A stretch of 64,000 bases of DNA from Streptomyces chattanoogensis. Its GTDB lineage: Bacteria; Actinomycetota; Actinomycetes; Streptomycetales; Streptomycetaceae. Position 1 is the stretch's first letter. Each line of letters begins with the position of its first letter. Under the pieces are notes generated by a model. It was not told the DNA's origin. It did not search any database and worked only from the letters and a program-made list of their open reading frames with translations. The stretch covers positions 128,548 through 192,547 of the forward strand of contig NZ_LGKG01000002.1 of assembly GCF_001294335.1 (NCBI RefSeq), read 5' to 3'. Both the position numbers and the translations under genes were made by a program. This document shows positions 17,263 to 25,155 of the stretch, one piece after another.

Positions 17263-17447
17263 GCGGGGGTCTCATCCCTTCACCGGCAGGGTGCGGCCCG
17301 CCGGATCGCATGGACAGGTAGGGGAAAAGAGAGCAATGAAAACACGGCGGATAAGCCGTGAATGCGCTGCCACATGCGTCAGACAGGAAGAAATAGCAGG
17401 TCAACGCCTCGAAGGTTCGCTTCTCTCAGGCGGAGCCACCTACGCTG

Positions 17448-17461
17448 TGACAGCGCTTTCA
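17448..17461. promoter_or_regulatory. LacI-type operator upstream of the sugar operon
   Basis: The site TGACAGCGCTTTCA is a near-perfect palindrome with the central CG-containing core AGCGCT typical of LacI/GalR operators. It lies 187 bases upstream of the solute-binding protein start, in the 433-bp divergent region 17263-17695. It shares the half TGACAGC with the perfect site at 17639-17654, which argues that the same protein binds both. The rest of the divergent region holds no gene. Confidence 0.7.
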
Positions 17462-17638
17462 AGCTAGGAGGCCACACAGGGGAAGTCAATGCGCTACGTC
17501 GCGGTAATCCACCGGACATCCAGATGCACCATGCAGCCGTTACAGGGATCCCCCGCCGGGATCACTACCGGGATCCCGGCGGGGGGTCCCGAGGACGACG
17601 CCGCGGCGCGCAGGCCCGCAACAAGGCCATGACAGGCC

Positions 17639-17654
17639 ATGACAGCGCTGTCAT
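17639..17654. promoter_or_regulatory. Perfect 16-bp LacI-type operator before the repressor gene
   Basis: ATGACAGCGCTGTCAT is a perfect palindrome 41 bases before the LacI start codon. It matches the general LacI/GalR operator form with a central CG step. With the related site at 17448 it frames the divergent promoters, so autoregulation together with control of the transport operon is likely. Two further GACAGG half-sites directly precede it. Confidence 0.75.
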
Positions 17655-17695
17655 CTATCGCCATGAACATGTGCCCGCTGTGCTACCGTCCGTTC

Positions 17696-18754
17696 ATGCC
17701 AGCAGCTCAACGGCACCCCACGATGGCCGATGTCGCCGAGCGGGCCGGGGTCTCCGCTTCCACCGTTTCGCGCACCCTTCGCGGCCTTGCGACGGTCTCG
17801 CCCGAAGTCCGCGCCCGGGTCGAACAAGCCGCCCGCGAGCTGAACTTCGCGGTCTCCCGGCAGGCCGCCAGCCTGGTCACCGGCAAGACCGGCGTGGTGG
17901 CGGTGCTGGTACCCACCCTCAACTCCTGGTTCATCGGCTCGGCGGTGTCCGCCCTCGGACCGGAGCTGCGCACCGCGGGCATGGACGTGCTCGTCTATGT
18001 CACCCCCGAGATGACCGAGCGCGCCGACTTCTTCGAGCGGCTGCCGGCCCGGCGGAACGCCGATGCGCTGCTGGTCTTCTGCTTCGATCTCACGGCCGAG
18101 GAGAAGGCCCGACTGGACGACCTGGAGATGCCGGTCGTCTACGTCAGCCAGCACGCCGAGGGCTGCCCGAGCGTGTATGTCGACGACGTGGCCGGGGCGT
18201 GCCGGGGCACCCAGCATCTGCTCAATCTCGGGCACCGTCGTATCGCGTTCGTCCAGTCGGTCGGCGCCAGCGGATTCGCGTTCAGCTCCAACGAGCGGGT
18301 GGCCGGCTATCAGCAGGCGCTCACCCGGGCGGGCGTCCCCCTGGACGACGACCTGGTGGTCGCCACCCCGGTCGACGACAAGCGCAGCATCGCGGAGGCG
18401 ATCGGCGAGCTGCTCAGCCTGTGGGAGCCGCCCACCGCCATCTTCGCCGAACACGACGAGCTCGCCTCCTGGGTGATCTGGACGCTGCGCAAGGCCCGTG
18501 TCGAGGTGCCCGAACGGATCTCCGTCCTCGGCTTCGACGACCACCCGATCGCGGAGTGGTCCGATCTCTCCACGGTCGCCCAGTCACCGGAGGACATCGG
18601 CCGCGCGGCCGGCGAACTGGCCCGCTCGCTGATCGACGACCCGGACGCGGACCCTGGGCGTCATATCGTCCTGCCCACCCGCCTGATCCCGCGGGCGAGC
18701 ACCGTGCCGCTGCGCAACGGCGGCGCGGAGGGGGCGGAGGGCGGGGCGGGCTGA
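17696..18754 (+). CDS. LacI-family transcriptional repressor of the sugar operon
   Basis: A 352-residue LacI/GalR regulator. The N-terminal HTH reads TMADVAERAGVSASTVSRTL, then the hinge region VSRQAASLVTGKTGVVAVLVP leads into the periplasmic-binding-like sensor domain that binds the inducer sugar (VLGFDDHPIAEWSDLSTVAQ near the end). ATG 17696 is chosen over an earlier in-frame start because the HTH normally begins within about ten residues and the operator lies just upstream. It is divergent from the solute-binding protein gene. The palindromes at 17448 and 17639 are its likely operators. Confidence 0.9.
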   Translation: MPAAQRHPTMADVAERAGVSASTVSRTLRGLATVSPEVRARVEQAARELNFAVSRQAASLVTGKTGVVAVLVPTLNSWFIGSAVSALGPELRTAGMDVLVYVTPEMTERADFFERLPARRNADALLVFCFDLTAEEKARLDDLEMPVVYVSQHAEGCPSVYVDDVAGACRGTQHLLNLGHRRIAFVQSVGASGFAFSSNERVAGYQQALTRAGVPLDDDLVVATPVDDKRSIAEAIGELLSLWEPPTAIFAEHDELASWVIWTLRKARVEVPERISVLGFDDHPIAEWSDLSTVAQSPEDIGRAAGELARSLIDDPDADPGRHIVLPTRLIPRASTVPLRNGGAEGAEGGAG

Positions 18755-18947
18755 GGGGCCGTAGGGGCATTCCGCGGCGTGCACCTCGACCCCGCCAGAC
18801 CGTAACCGTGGGTAAGTGATCAGTTTCACGCAGTACGGGACCCTGCTCGTGGTCCATACCGGTCCCCCGACTGTCATCATCCCTACCGATGCGGGATTCA
18901 GTTGACTCCGCACGGACCGAAATGACAGCGAACACAGGGGTATTGGC

Positions 18948-20792
18948 GTGAGATTAGCGTGGTCGCGGTGGGTTGCGCCCAGGCGGGCGGGCACCGGCGC
19001 GGGTTCCGTTCCGAGCAGGCCCGGAGTGGCCCGTCGCTCGTTGGCCGCGAGGTGTGTCGCGGCGGCCGGCGCGGCCGGAGTGCTCTTCGGTCAGCTTCTC
19101 GGCGGGCTCCCCGCCGCGGCGCAGACCGCTGCGCACACCATCGCCTTGCCGGGGTCGGCGTTCCCCCTCGTCCTCGACGTGGACCTGACGCCGAATCCGG
19201 TGTGCAGCGGAGCGGTGCACGGCAGGGTGGAGGTCTACGACCCCGCCGCGGCGAAGGCAGGAGCCACCGTGGAGTGGCGGGTACGCGCCGGTGAGAAGCA
19301 GCTGGCCGGCGGGCGCCTCGACATGGCCGCCGATGTCGGCACGGCGAAGTTCAGCATCCCCTTCGACCGGGTGCCCGCAACCGAGACCGCCCTGCAGATC
19401 GACGCCCGCGTCGCCGCCTCGTCCGGCGGCCAGGCACCCGGCCGCTACGGCAAGGTCTGGCGGGACACGATACGCCGGGGGTGCCACCCGGTGCGGGTGG
19501 CATCCGTCGGTGACTCCGTCGTCTGGGGGCAGGGCCTGGACCACGACCAGAAGTTCCCTTATCTGACGGGTGAGTTGCTCGGCCGCCGGACCGGCCGGGG
19601 CGTTCAGCACATGGACTACTCGATCTCCGGCGCGGTGCTCGATGCGCCCGAGCTGCCCGCGGGCAACAACGACGCGGCCTGTCTGCGCACGACGGAGAAG
19701 CAGGATCCGGACGGCGACGGGGAGATGGAGTTCGGCGAGGTCACCCAGCAAATGCCGGATGTCTTCTGCCAGTTGGAGAAGGCGGGCGCACAGGCGCGGG
19801 CGGGCGGCTACGGCCTCGATCTGGTCGTGATCAACGGGTGTATCAACGACCTCGATCCCTTCTTCGGCATCGGCGTCGGCATCACCCCCGGCTCGGAGAA
19901 CCTGCGCAAGGCAGTGAAGCGCGAGTGCTCCGGCATCGGCGCGGCAGCGGAGAACCCGGCCAAGGACGTGCCCTACTTCAGCGGCGCGAAGGTCGGGTAC
20001 GGCGGACGCGGGATGCAGGCGGCGATCGAGAAGGCCCACTCCCTGCCGGGGCATCCGAAGGTGCTCGTGGCCGACTTCTACTACGCGCTGAGCCGCAGCA
20101 GTTCTCCGATCCCGGTGAAGACCTGCTCGACCCCGGGAGTTGCCGGGGCGTGGCTGACCTCCTGCAAAGCCGCCCTCGGCAGCGTGGCCGAACGCTACGA
20201 GCAGTACACCCAACTGGCCAATGCCGCCTACCACCAGGCGGCGGCCGCCGCCAACAAGGCGTCCAAGGACGGTTCCTACGCGGTCGCGGCCGACGGGCTG
20301 TTCACCGTGGACAACGCCGTGCTCTCCCGGGACTCCAAGGTCTGGAACACTCCGCTGACCGACCCGGCGTTCCCGCTGCGCACGCGGGCCTGCCCCGAGC
20401 TGAGCGCGACTCCTCTGCAATGCCTGAGTGCAGCGGTCGGACATCCCGACATCGAGGGCGCCCGGCAGTACGCCGACGCATTTCTCCTCAACCCGAGTGT
20501 GCGCCGGTGGTTCCACCTCCCCCGCCAGGGACCCCGGGCCCGGCTGAACGCCCCCGGGAACGCGCACGTCGGCAGTGAGGTGCGCATGTCCGTGACGGTG
20601 GACGGAAAGCAGCCCGCCGCCGGGTACCGCTACCACTGGTACTTCGGCGACGGTACGCAGCAGGAGACGAGCGAGGCGGCCGTCACCCATGCCTACGACC
20701 GTAAGGGTCCCTGGCTGTCACGCGTCGTGATGACCGGTCAGGAGGGGCGAAGGGTCCTGGTCGAGGCCGCCCGGCCCCTCACCGCGGACTGA
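18948..20792 (+). CDS. Secreted SGNH/GDSL-type hydrolase with C-terminal PKD domain
   Basis: A 614-residue exported protein. The long N-terminus has arginines followed by a hydrophobic stretch (CVAAAGAAGVLFGQLLGG) and AAAQT as a likely cleavage site. An immunoglobulin-like region follows, then an SGNH hydrolase beginning at VRVASVGDS190VVWGQGL, with block III VVINGCINDLD and the catalytic pair near GHPDIEGARQYAD at about 505. The last 85 residues form a PKD-type domain (YHWYFGDGTQ...THAYDRKG), usually for polymer or surface binding. Family knowledge suggests an esterase or lipase acting outside the cell. The GTG start has AGGGG upstream. It is convergent with the GH35 gene; a stem-loop lies between them. 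Confidence 0.85.
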   Translation: MRLAWSRWVAPRRAGTGAGSVPSRPGVARRSLAARCVAAAGAAGVLFGQLLGGLPAAAQTAAHTIALPGSAFPLVLDVDLTPNPVCSGAVHGRVEVYDPAAAKAGATVEWRVRAGEKQLAGGRLDMAADVGTAKFSIPFDRVPATETALQIDARVAASSGGQAPGRYGKVWRDTIRRGCHPVRVASVGDSVVWGQGLDHDQKFPYLTGELLGRRTGRGVQHMDYSISGAVLDAPELPAGNNDAACLRTTEKQDPDGDGEMEFGEVTQQMPDVFCQLEKAGAQARAGGYGLDLVVINGCINDLDPFFGIGVGITPGSENLRKAVKRECSGIGAAAENPAKDVPYFSGAKVGYGGRGMQAAIEKAHSLPGHPKVLVADFYYALSRSSSPIPVKTCSTPGVAGAWLTSCKAALGSVAERYEQYTQLANAAYHQAAAAANKASKDGSYAVAADGLFTVDNAVLSRDSKVWNTPLTDPAFPLRTRACPELSATPLQCLSAAVGHPDIEGARQYADAFLLNPSVRRWFHLPRQGPRARLNAPGNAHVGSEVRMSVTVDGKQPAAGYRYHWYFGDGTQQETSEAAVTHAYDRKGPWLSRVVMTGQEGRRVLVEAARPLTAD

Positions 20793-20860
20793 AGACTCCG
20801 GGTCTGAGGCTCCGGGTCTGAGACTCCGGTCCAAGACCCCGACCTGAGGCTCCGGCCAAG

Positions 20861-20888
20861 GGGGCGGCTCGCAGGAGCGGGCCGCCCC
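20861..20888. terminator. Stem-loop between convergent genes
   Basis: GGGGCGGC pairs perfectly with GCCGCCCC across a 12-base loop between the convergent SGNH and GH35 genes, followed by a C-rich tract on the plus strand. It could end both transcripts. There is no U-tract, which is common for Streptomyces terminators. Just before it, 20793-20855 holds degenerate copies of a GGCTCCGGGTCTGAG-like unit directly after the stop codon. Confidence 0.5.
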
Positions 20889-20906
20889 TCCCCCCGGTCT
20901 CCTGCC

Positions 20907-22766
20907 CTAACCGATGTCGGGCTCGGACCGTACCTCGATCCGGTCCCCCGTCCGCTCCATCTCCAGGACGACGAGCTCGTTCCGCCCCCGACGCCACAAA
21001 TGGCTCGGGGCGTACAGGGTGACCTGCGGTCCGAGCGACCAGTACCGGCCGAGCGCGAAGCCGTTGAGCCACACCATGCCCTTGTCCCAGCCCGGAAAGG
21101 CGAGGAAGCCGTCCGCGGGGGTGTCGACATGGACCCGGGCCCGGTGAAAGGCGGGGCCGGTCGGCGTGTCTCCGCCTCCGAACGTCAGAGCCGAGAGGTT
21201 GTCGAGAGGCAGCCGGCGGATTTCCCAGTCGCTCACTTCCTCGTCGTCGAGAAGGACCTTGCCGCTGATTCCCTTGGGGTCATTGAGCCCCTGGCCGAAG
21301 TTGACCCGTCCGGTGGGATCGACCAGGAGGTCGAGGGTGCCGGATGCGCCGGCCACGGTGAAGCCGACGGTGTGGTCCGGCTGGTTGCGGTCGAAGGTGC
21401 CGATGCGCTTGCCGTCGCCGAACACCAGGGCACGATCGCCCAGGCCGGTGACCTTCAACTCCTTGCTCCCCTGCGGTCCGCGCACCCGAGTGCGGTAGTG
21501 GATCAGTCCGTACGCCTGCCCGAGCGCCTCCATGTGGACGGGCGCGGTACGCCGTATTGGGGTGCTGCTCAGCACGTCGAGCGCGTCCATCAGCGGCACC
21601 GACTCACGAACGGCGACCCTCTGGGCCGGCATGCGGCGCGGGGTGGCCGGAAGGGGTGTGCTGGGCAGAGTGGTGTACTTGGCCAGTACGTCACGCACCT
21701 TGTGGAATTTCTCGGTGAGTTCGCCGGATTCGCTGATCGGGGAGTCGTAGTCGTAGCTGGTGACGGTGGGCTGGTAGGCGCTGCCGCTCAGGTTGGCACC
21801 TGCGGACCAGCCGAAGTTGGTTCCGCCCACCGCCATATAGAAGTTGATGGACGCACCCGTTTCGAGGATCTTCTCCACGTCGGCGGCGGTCCCTGCCGGG
21901 TCGGTGGTGTGGTGGTGCTCTCCCCAGTGGTCGAACCAGCCGTCCCAGAACTCCGTGCAGAACACGGGCTTGTCCGGCTGGAATCGGCGCAGTTCGGCAA
22001 AGGGTCCGGTGGGGTCCCCGGCGAAGTTGACGGTGGAGAGGAGGTCGGGAAGGCTGCCGTCCTCCAGCGCCTGCTGACTGGCTCCGTTGGAGCAGAACAG
22101 CAGGCTGTCCACGCCCTGCGCCCGCATGGTGTCCCGCAGATGTTCCAGGTGCGCATGGTCGTCGCCGTAGCTGCCGTACTCGTTCTCGACCTGCATGGCG
22201 ATGATGGGCCCGCCGCGGGTGGCCTGCAGATCGACGAACCGGGGCAGCAGTTCGGCGAACCAGGCGTCAACCGCCCGCTCGTAGGCGGGGTCGGAGCGGC
22301 GCAGCGGAGCGTCCTTGTCCTTGAGGAGCCAGGCCGGCAGACCGCCGAAGTCCCATTCCGCGCAGATGTACGGCCCCGGTCTCACGATCACCTTGAGTCC
22401 GGCCTCGTCCGCGGTCCGTACGAAGGCGGCGACGTCGCGCCATCCGCTGAAGTCGGCTTTCCTCTTGGCCTCGTACGGTTGGTGGAAGTTCCAGGCGACA
22501 TAGGTCTCCACCGTGTTCAGGCCCATGGCCCGCATCCGCAGCAACCGGTCGCGCCAGTCCTTGGGATGCGTCCGGAAGTAGTGGAAGGCGCCCGAGAGGA
22601 TCCGGAACGGCTCGCCGTCCAGCAGGAATTCGTTGCCACGGATGGTCAGTCCCCGCGGGCTGTCGGCCTGGGCGAGGGTCGTGCGGCCGCCGCCCAGAAC
22701 GACACCCGCGGATGCGGCCCCCACCATGGCCGCGCTCAGAAATCTCCGTCGGCTGAACTGCGTCAT
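20907..22766 (-). CDS. TAT-exported GH35 beta-galactosidase
   Basis: A 619-residue glycoside hydrolase of family 35. A twin-arginine leader SRRRFLSAA precedes a hydrophobic stretch, so it is exported folded. The catalytic module contains GAFHYFRTHP, GPYICAEWDFGG, the acid/base motif QVENE196YGSYG and the nucleophile motif FCTE272FWDGWFDHWG. C-terminal beta-sandwich domains end with ALGRYWSLGPQVTLYAPSHL, as in other beta-galactosidases that release terminal galactose. ATG 22766 has AAGGAGA upstream. The length is normal. It may act on plant galactans outside the cell; inverted repeats at 22804-22862 probably control it. Confidence 0.92.
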   Translation of the reverse strand: MTQFSRRRFLSAAMVGAASAGVVLGGGRTTLAQADSPRGLTIRGNEFLLDGEPFRILSGAFHYFRTHPKDWRDRLLRMRAMGLNTVETYVAWNFHQPYEAKRKADFSGWRDVAAFVRTADEAGLKVIVRPGPYICAEWDFGGLPAWLLKDKDAPLRRSDPAYERAVDAWFAELLPRFVDLQATRGGPIIAMQVENEYGSYGDDHAHLEHLRDTMRAQGVDSLLFCSNGASQQALEDGSLPDLLSTVNFAGDPTGPFAELRRFQPDKPVFCTEFWDGWFDHWGEHHHTTDPAGTAADVEKILETGASINFYMAVGGTNFGWSAGANLSGSAYQPTVTSYDYDSPISESGELTEKFHKVRDVLAKYTTLPSTPLPATPRRMPAQRVAVRESVPLMDALDVLSSTPIRRTAPVHMEALGQAYGLIHYRTRVRGPQGSKELKVTGLGDRALVFGDGKRIGTFDRNQPDHTVGFTVAGASGTLDLLVDPTGRVNFGQGLNDPKGISGKVLLDDEEVSDWEIRRLPLDNLSALTFGGGDTPTGPAFHRARVHVDTPADGFLAFPGWDKGMVWLNGFALGRYWSLGPQVTLYAPSHLWRRGRNELVVLEMERTGDRIEVRSEPDIG

Positions 22767-22803
22767 GTCTGCTCTCCTTGACTCGACCGACCGTCACCAA
22801 GGT

Positions 22804-22862
22804 TCGAACATGTTCAGTGATGCGCGTTTCTGTTCATTGAGAGTGTTAGGTAGAACAGAAAC
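22804..22862. promoter_or_regulatory. Inverted repeats upstream of the GH35 gene
   Basis: Two palindromic elements lie 38-96 bases upstream of the GH35 start. GAACATGTTC at 22804-22813 is perfect. GTTTCTGTTC at 22826-22835 and GAACAGAAAC at 22853-22862 form a perfect 10-base inverted repeat with 17 bases between. All share the half GAAC/GTTC. The stretch is AT-rich for this genome, as expected for a promoter, and the repeats look like regulator sites rather than a terminator. No regulator gene is adjacent. Confidence 0.5.
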
Positions 22863-23012
22863 GAGCACAAGGGTCCGGACCTGCCAGGGCGATGAGCACG
22901 CCCAGCGCGAGGCGCCCCCAGTGAAGGACCAACGTGTGGCCGGCGACGCTCTCCTGGAGGAACGTGGACGCGGTACAGCCGACGGGTACCGCTGCGATCG
23001 CCGGCAAACGGC

Positions 23013-25103
23013 TCAGTACACCGGCAGCGCCAGCAGTGATGCGCCGTTGCGGACGAAGAGGCGGTTGGCGTCGCCTGCCATGGAGCGGTCCTGGCCGCTG
23101 AGGGGGTAGGTCTGGGCCTGTCCCTCCCCGGAGCGCGGCAGGCCGCTCACCCCGATGTCGTCACTCTCCACGATCCAGAGGCTGTTGCCCTGGACGACGG
23201 GAGGCCGCCAGGGCGGAGCCACACCGGAGATGAGTACCATGAGCGGCTCCTGGCTGCCGTCGGTGCGCACCCACCTCGGCACCTCGCAGTTCAGTGCGTA
23301 GACCATCCCGCCGGCCACGGCGGGCGGGCCCCATCCGGCGGTGTCGTCCTCCTCCCGGGGCGGTCGCAGCGGGTCCAGGGCCCACCGCTCGCTGCCGCTC
23401 GCGACCTCGACCGCCGCCAGGCTGCGACCGCCGAGATAGACGGTTGTGCCGTCGATGACGGGCGGCAGCGGTCCCGCGGCCTGGTTCTGGCGGACCCAGG
23501 CGCGGGCACCGTCCTCGGCGCGGACCGCGACCACGTCTCCCGCCTTGCTGCAGACCACCAGATGGCCGGCGCCGAGGGCCGCCGCGGGGCGGCCGCCGGA
23601 CAGCGGCAGTGGTGGCCGCTTGGTCCACTTCACCTTCCCGTCGGTCCCGACGCAGCGCAGCCGGCCGTCGGAGGTCAGCAGGTAGACGGCGTGGGCGTCG
23701 GCGGCCAGCAGGGTGCCCACCTCCGCGTCCACCGTCCAGCGGGGGGACCCGGTGGCGGCCACCCAGGTGCGCAGCGTGCCCTTGCCGTCGGCGGTGGCCA
23801 CCAGCCGGTCCCCGATGCACAGATAGCCGGCCGCCGCCTTCGCGTCGGCGATCTTCCACCGCTCCCGGCCGTCGGTGACCCGGCGCGCCGCGATGCCACC
23901 CCCGGAGGCCGCATAGACCACCACGTCACGTACCGGCAGCGGGGCCGGCGAGCCGGGGGCAGCCACGTTCGGGACGGGGCCCCACAGCTCTTTCGGGGAG
24001 CCTTCGGCGGAGCCGAGCGGCGCGGCCTTCACCTTGGCGGCCGGCGGGATGTCGAAGGGGTCGGGCGGGGTGTCCGCACCGTCGTCACGGTTGAGCCACC
24101 AGGCGGTGCCGCCGCCCGCGGCGGCAAGCAGCGCCCCGCCGCCGGCCGCGGCGAGGAGCCGCCGCCGGGTGAGGCGGGGGGTGCCGCCGGGTGAGGCACC
24201 CTCGGGAGCGGGCGTACGGGCCGTCAGGCGGCGCGCCGTCGCTTCCCGTTGCCGGATCTCCTGCCCCAGCCGGCCGGACTTCCACAGCCGTTCGGGCTGC
24301 CGCGGCGCCGTCCCCGCGGCCTCGGCGACCTGGGTGGGCAGCGGGCGTGCCGCCGGGTCCTTGGCGAAGCAGGGCGTGACGAGGTACCGCAGGCCCTCCG
24401 GTACGGCCTCCAGGTCGGGGTTGCCGTGCACGACCTCGTACAGGACGGCCGTGATCTCGGCACCGGTGTACGCCGGCCGGCCGCCCGCGGCGAAGGCGAG
24501 GACGGCGCCGAGGGAGAAGACGTCGGCCGCCGGTCCGACGCGCTGCCCGAGGACCTGTTCCGGCGCGCCGTAGCCGGGGGTGACCGGGATCTGTCCGGTA
24601 CGGGTGAGGGTCAGGCCGTGCTCGGGGCGGGCGATGCCGAAGTCGATCAGGCGGGGGCCGCGCGAGGTGAGGACGACGTTGGGGGGCTTGACGTCCCGGT
24701 GGACCAGCCCCGTGGCGTGCACGTCCCGGAGCGTGCGGGCCAGTGACCGCGCCAGCTCCCGCACGGCGGCGTCGTCGAGGGGCCCGAAGTCCTTGACGGC
24801 GTCGTCCAGCGTCGGGCCGGCCAGGAACTCCGTGGCGATCCACGGCCTGCCGCCCTCCAGTTCGGCGGCCAGTACGCGGGCCACGCCCTCGCTGGTCACC
24901 GCCCGTGCGGTCCGCGCCTCCCGCAGGAAACGGTCGGCCAGGTGCCCGTCGTGGGCGAGTTCCGGCAGCAGGACCTTGACCGCGGCGGGGCGGCCGGAGG
25001 CGTCGGCTGCGAAGTACACCTTGCCCATGCCGCCCTCTCCGAGGACGCCGTGGAGGCGGTAGGGGCCCAGGCGCAGCGGATCTCCCTGGCCGAGGGGTTT
25101 CAC
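23013..25103 (-). CDS. Membrane Ser/Thr protein kinase with extracytoplasmic PQQ-type beta-propeller
   Basis: A 696-residue Hanks-type kinase. The N-terminal domain has the glycine loop GEGGMGKVYFAA, the lysine in AAVKVLLPE, catalytic HRDVKPPNVVL, DFGIARPEHG and an APE-like GAPEQ. A linker is followed by one hydrophobic segment (RRLLAAAGGGALLAAAGGG), then a C-terminal propeller of repeated units such as GRERWKIADAKAAAGYL and GSPRWTVDAEVGTLL. The propeller is presumably outside the membrane and senses a ligand or polymer; that is inference from PknD-like proteins. The GTG at 25103 has AGGAGAAG upstream. It lies 52 bases after a second kinase-PQQ gene in an apparent operon with a pseudokinase. 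Confidence 0.88.
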   Translation of the reverse strand: MKPLGQGDPLRLGPYRLHGVLGEGGMGKVYFAADASGRPAAVKVLLPELAHDGHLADRFLREARTARAVTSEGVARVLAAELEGGRPWIATEFLAGPTLDDAVKDFGPLDDAAVRELARSLARTLRDVHATGLVHRDVKPPNVVLTSRGPRLIDFGIARPEHGLTLTRTGQIPVTPGYGAPEQVLGQRVGPAADVFSLGAVLAFAAGGRPAYTGAEITAVLYEVVHGNPDLEAVPEGLRYLVTPCFAKDPAARPLPTQVAEAAGTAPRQPERLWKSGRLGQEIRQREATARRLTARTPAPEGASPGGTPRLTRRRLLAAAGGGALLAAAGGGTAWWLNRDDGADTPPDPFDIPPAAKVKAAPLGSAEGSPKELWGPVPNVAAPGSPAPLPVRDVVVYAASGGGIAARRVTDGRERWKIADAKAAAGYLCIGDRLVATADGKGTLRTWVAATGSPRWTVDAEVGTLLAADAHAVYLLTSDGRLRCVGTDGKVKWTKRPPLPLSGGRPAAALGAGHLVVCSKAGDVVAVRAEDGARAWVRQNQAAGPLPPVIDGTTVYLGGRSLAAVEVASGSERWALDPLRPPREEDDTAGWGPPAVAGGMVYALNCEVPRWVRTDGSQEPLMVLISGVAPPWRPPVVQGNSLWIVESDDIGVSGLPRSGEGQAQTYPLSGQDRSMAGDANRLFVRNGASLLALPVY

Positions 25104-25155
25104 AGGCAGTCTTCTCCTGGATCGGGAACGGGCGGTGTGTCAAACAGGCGGTGTG

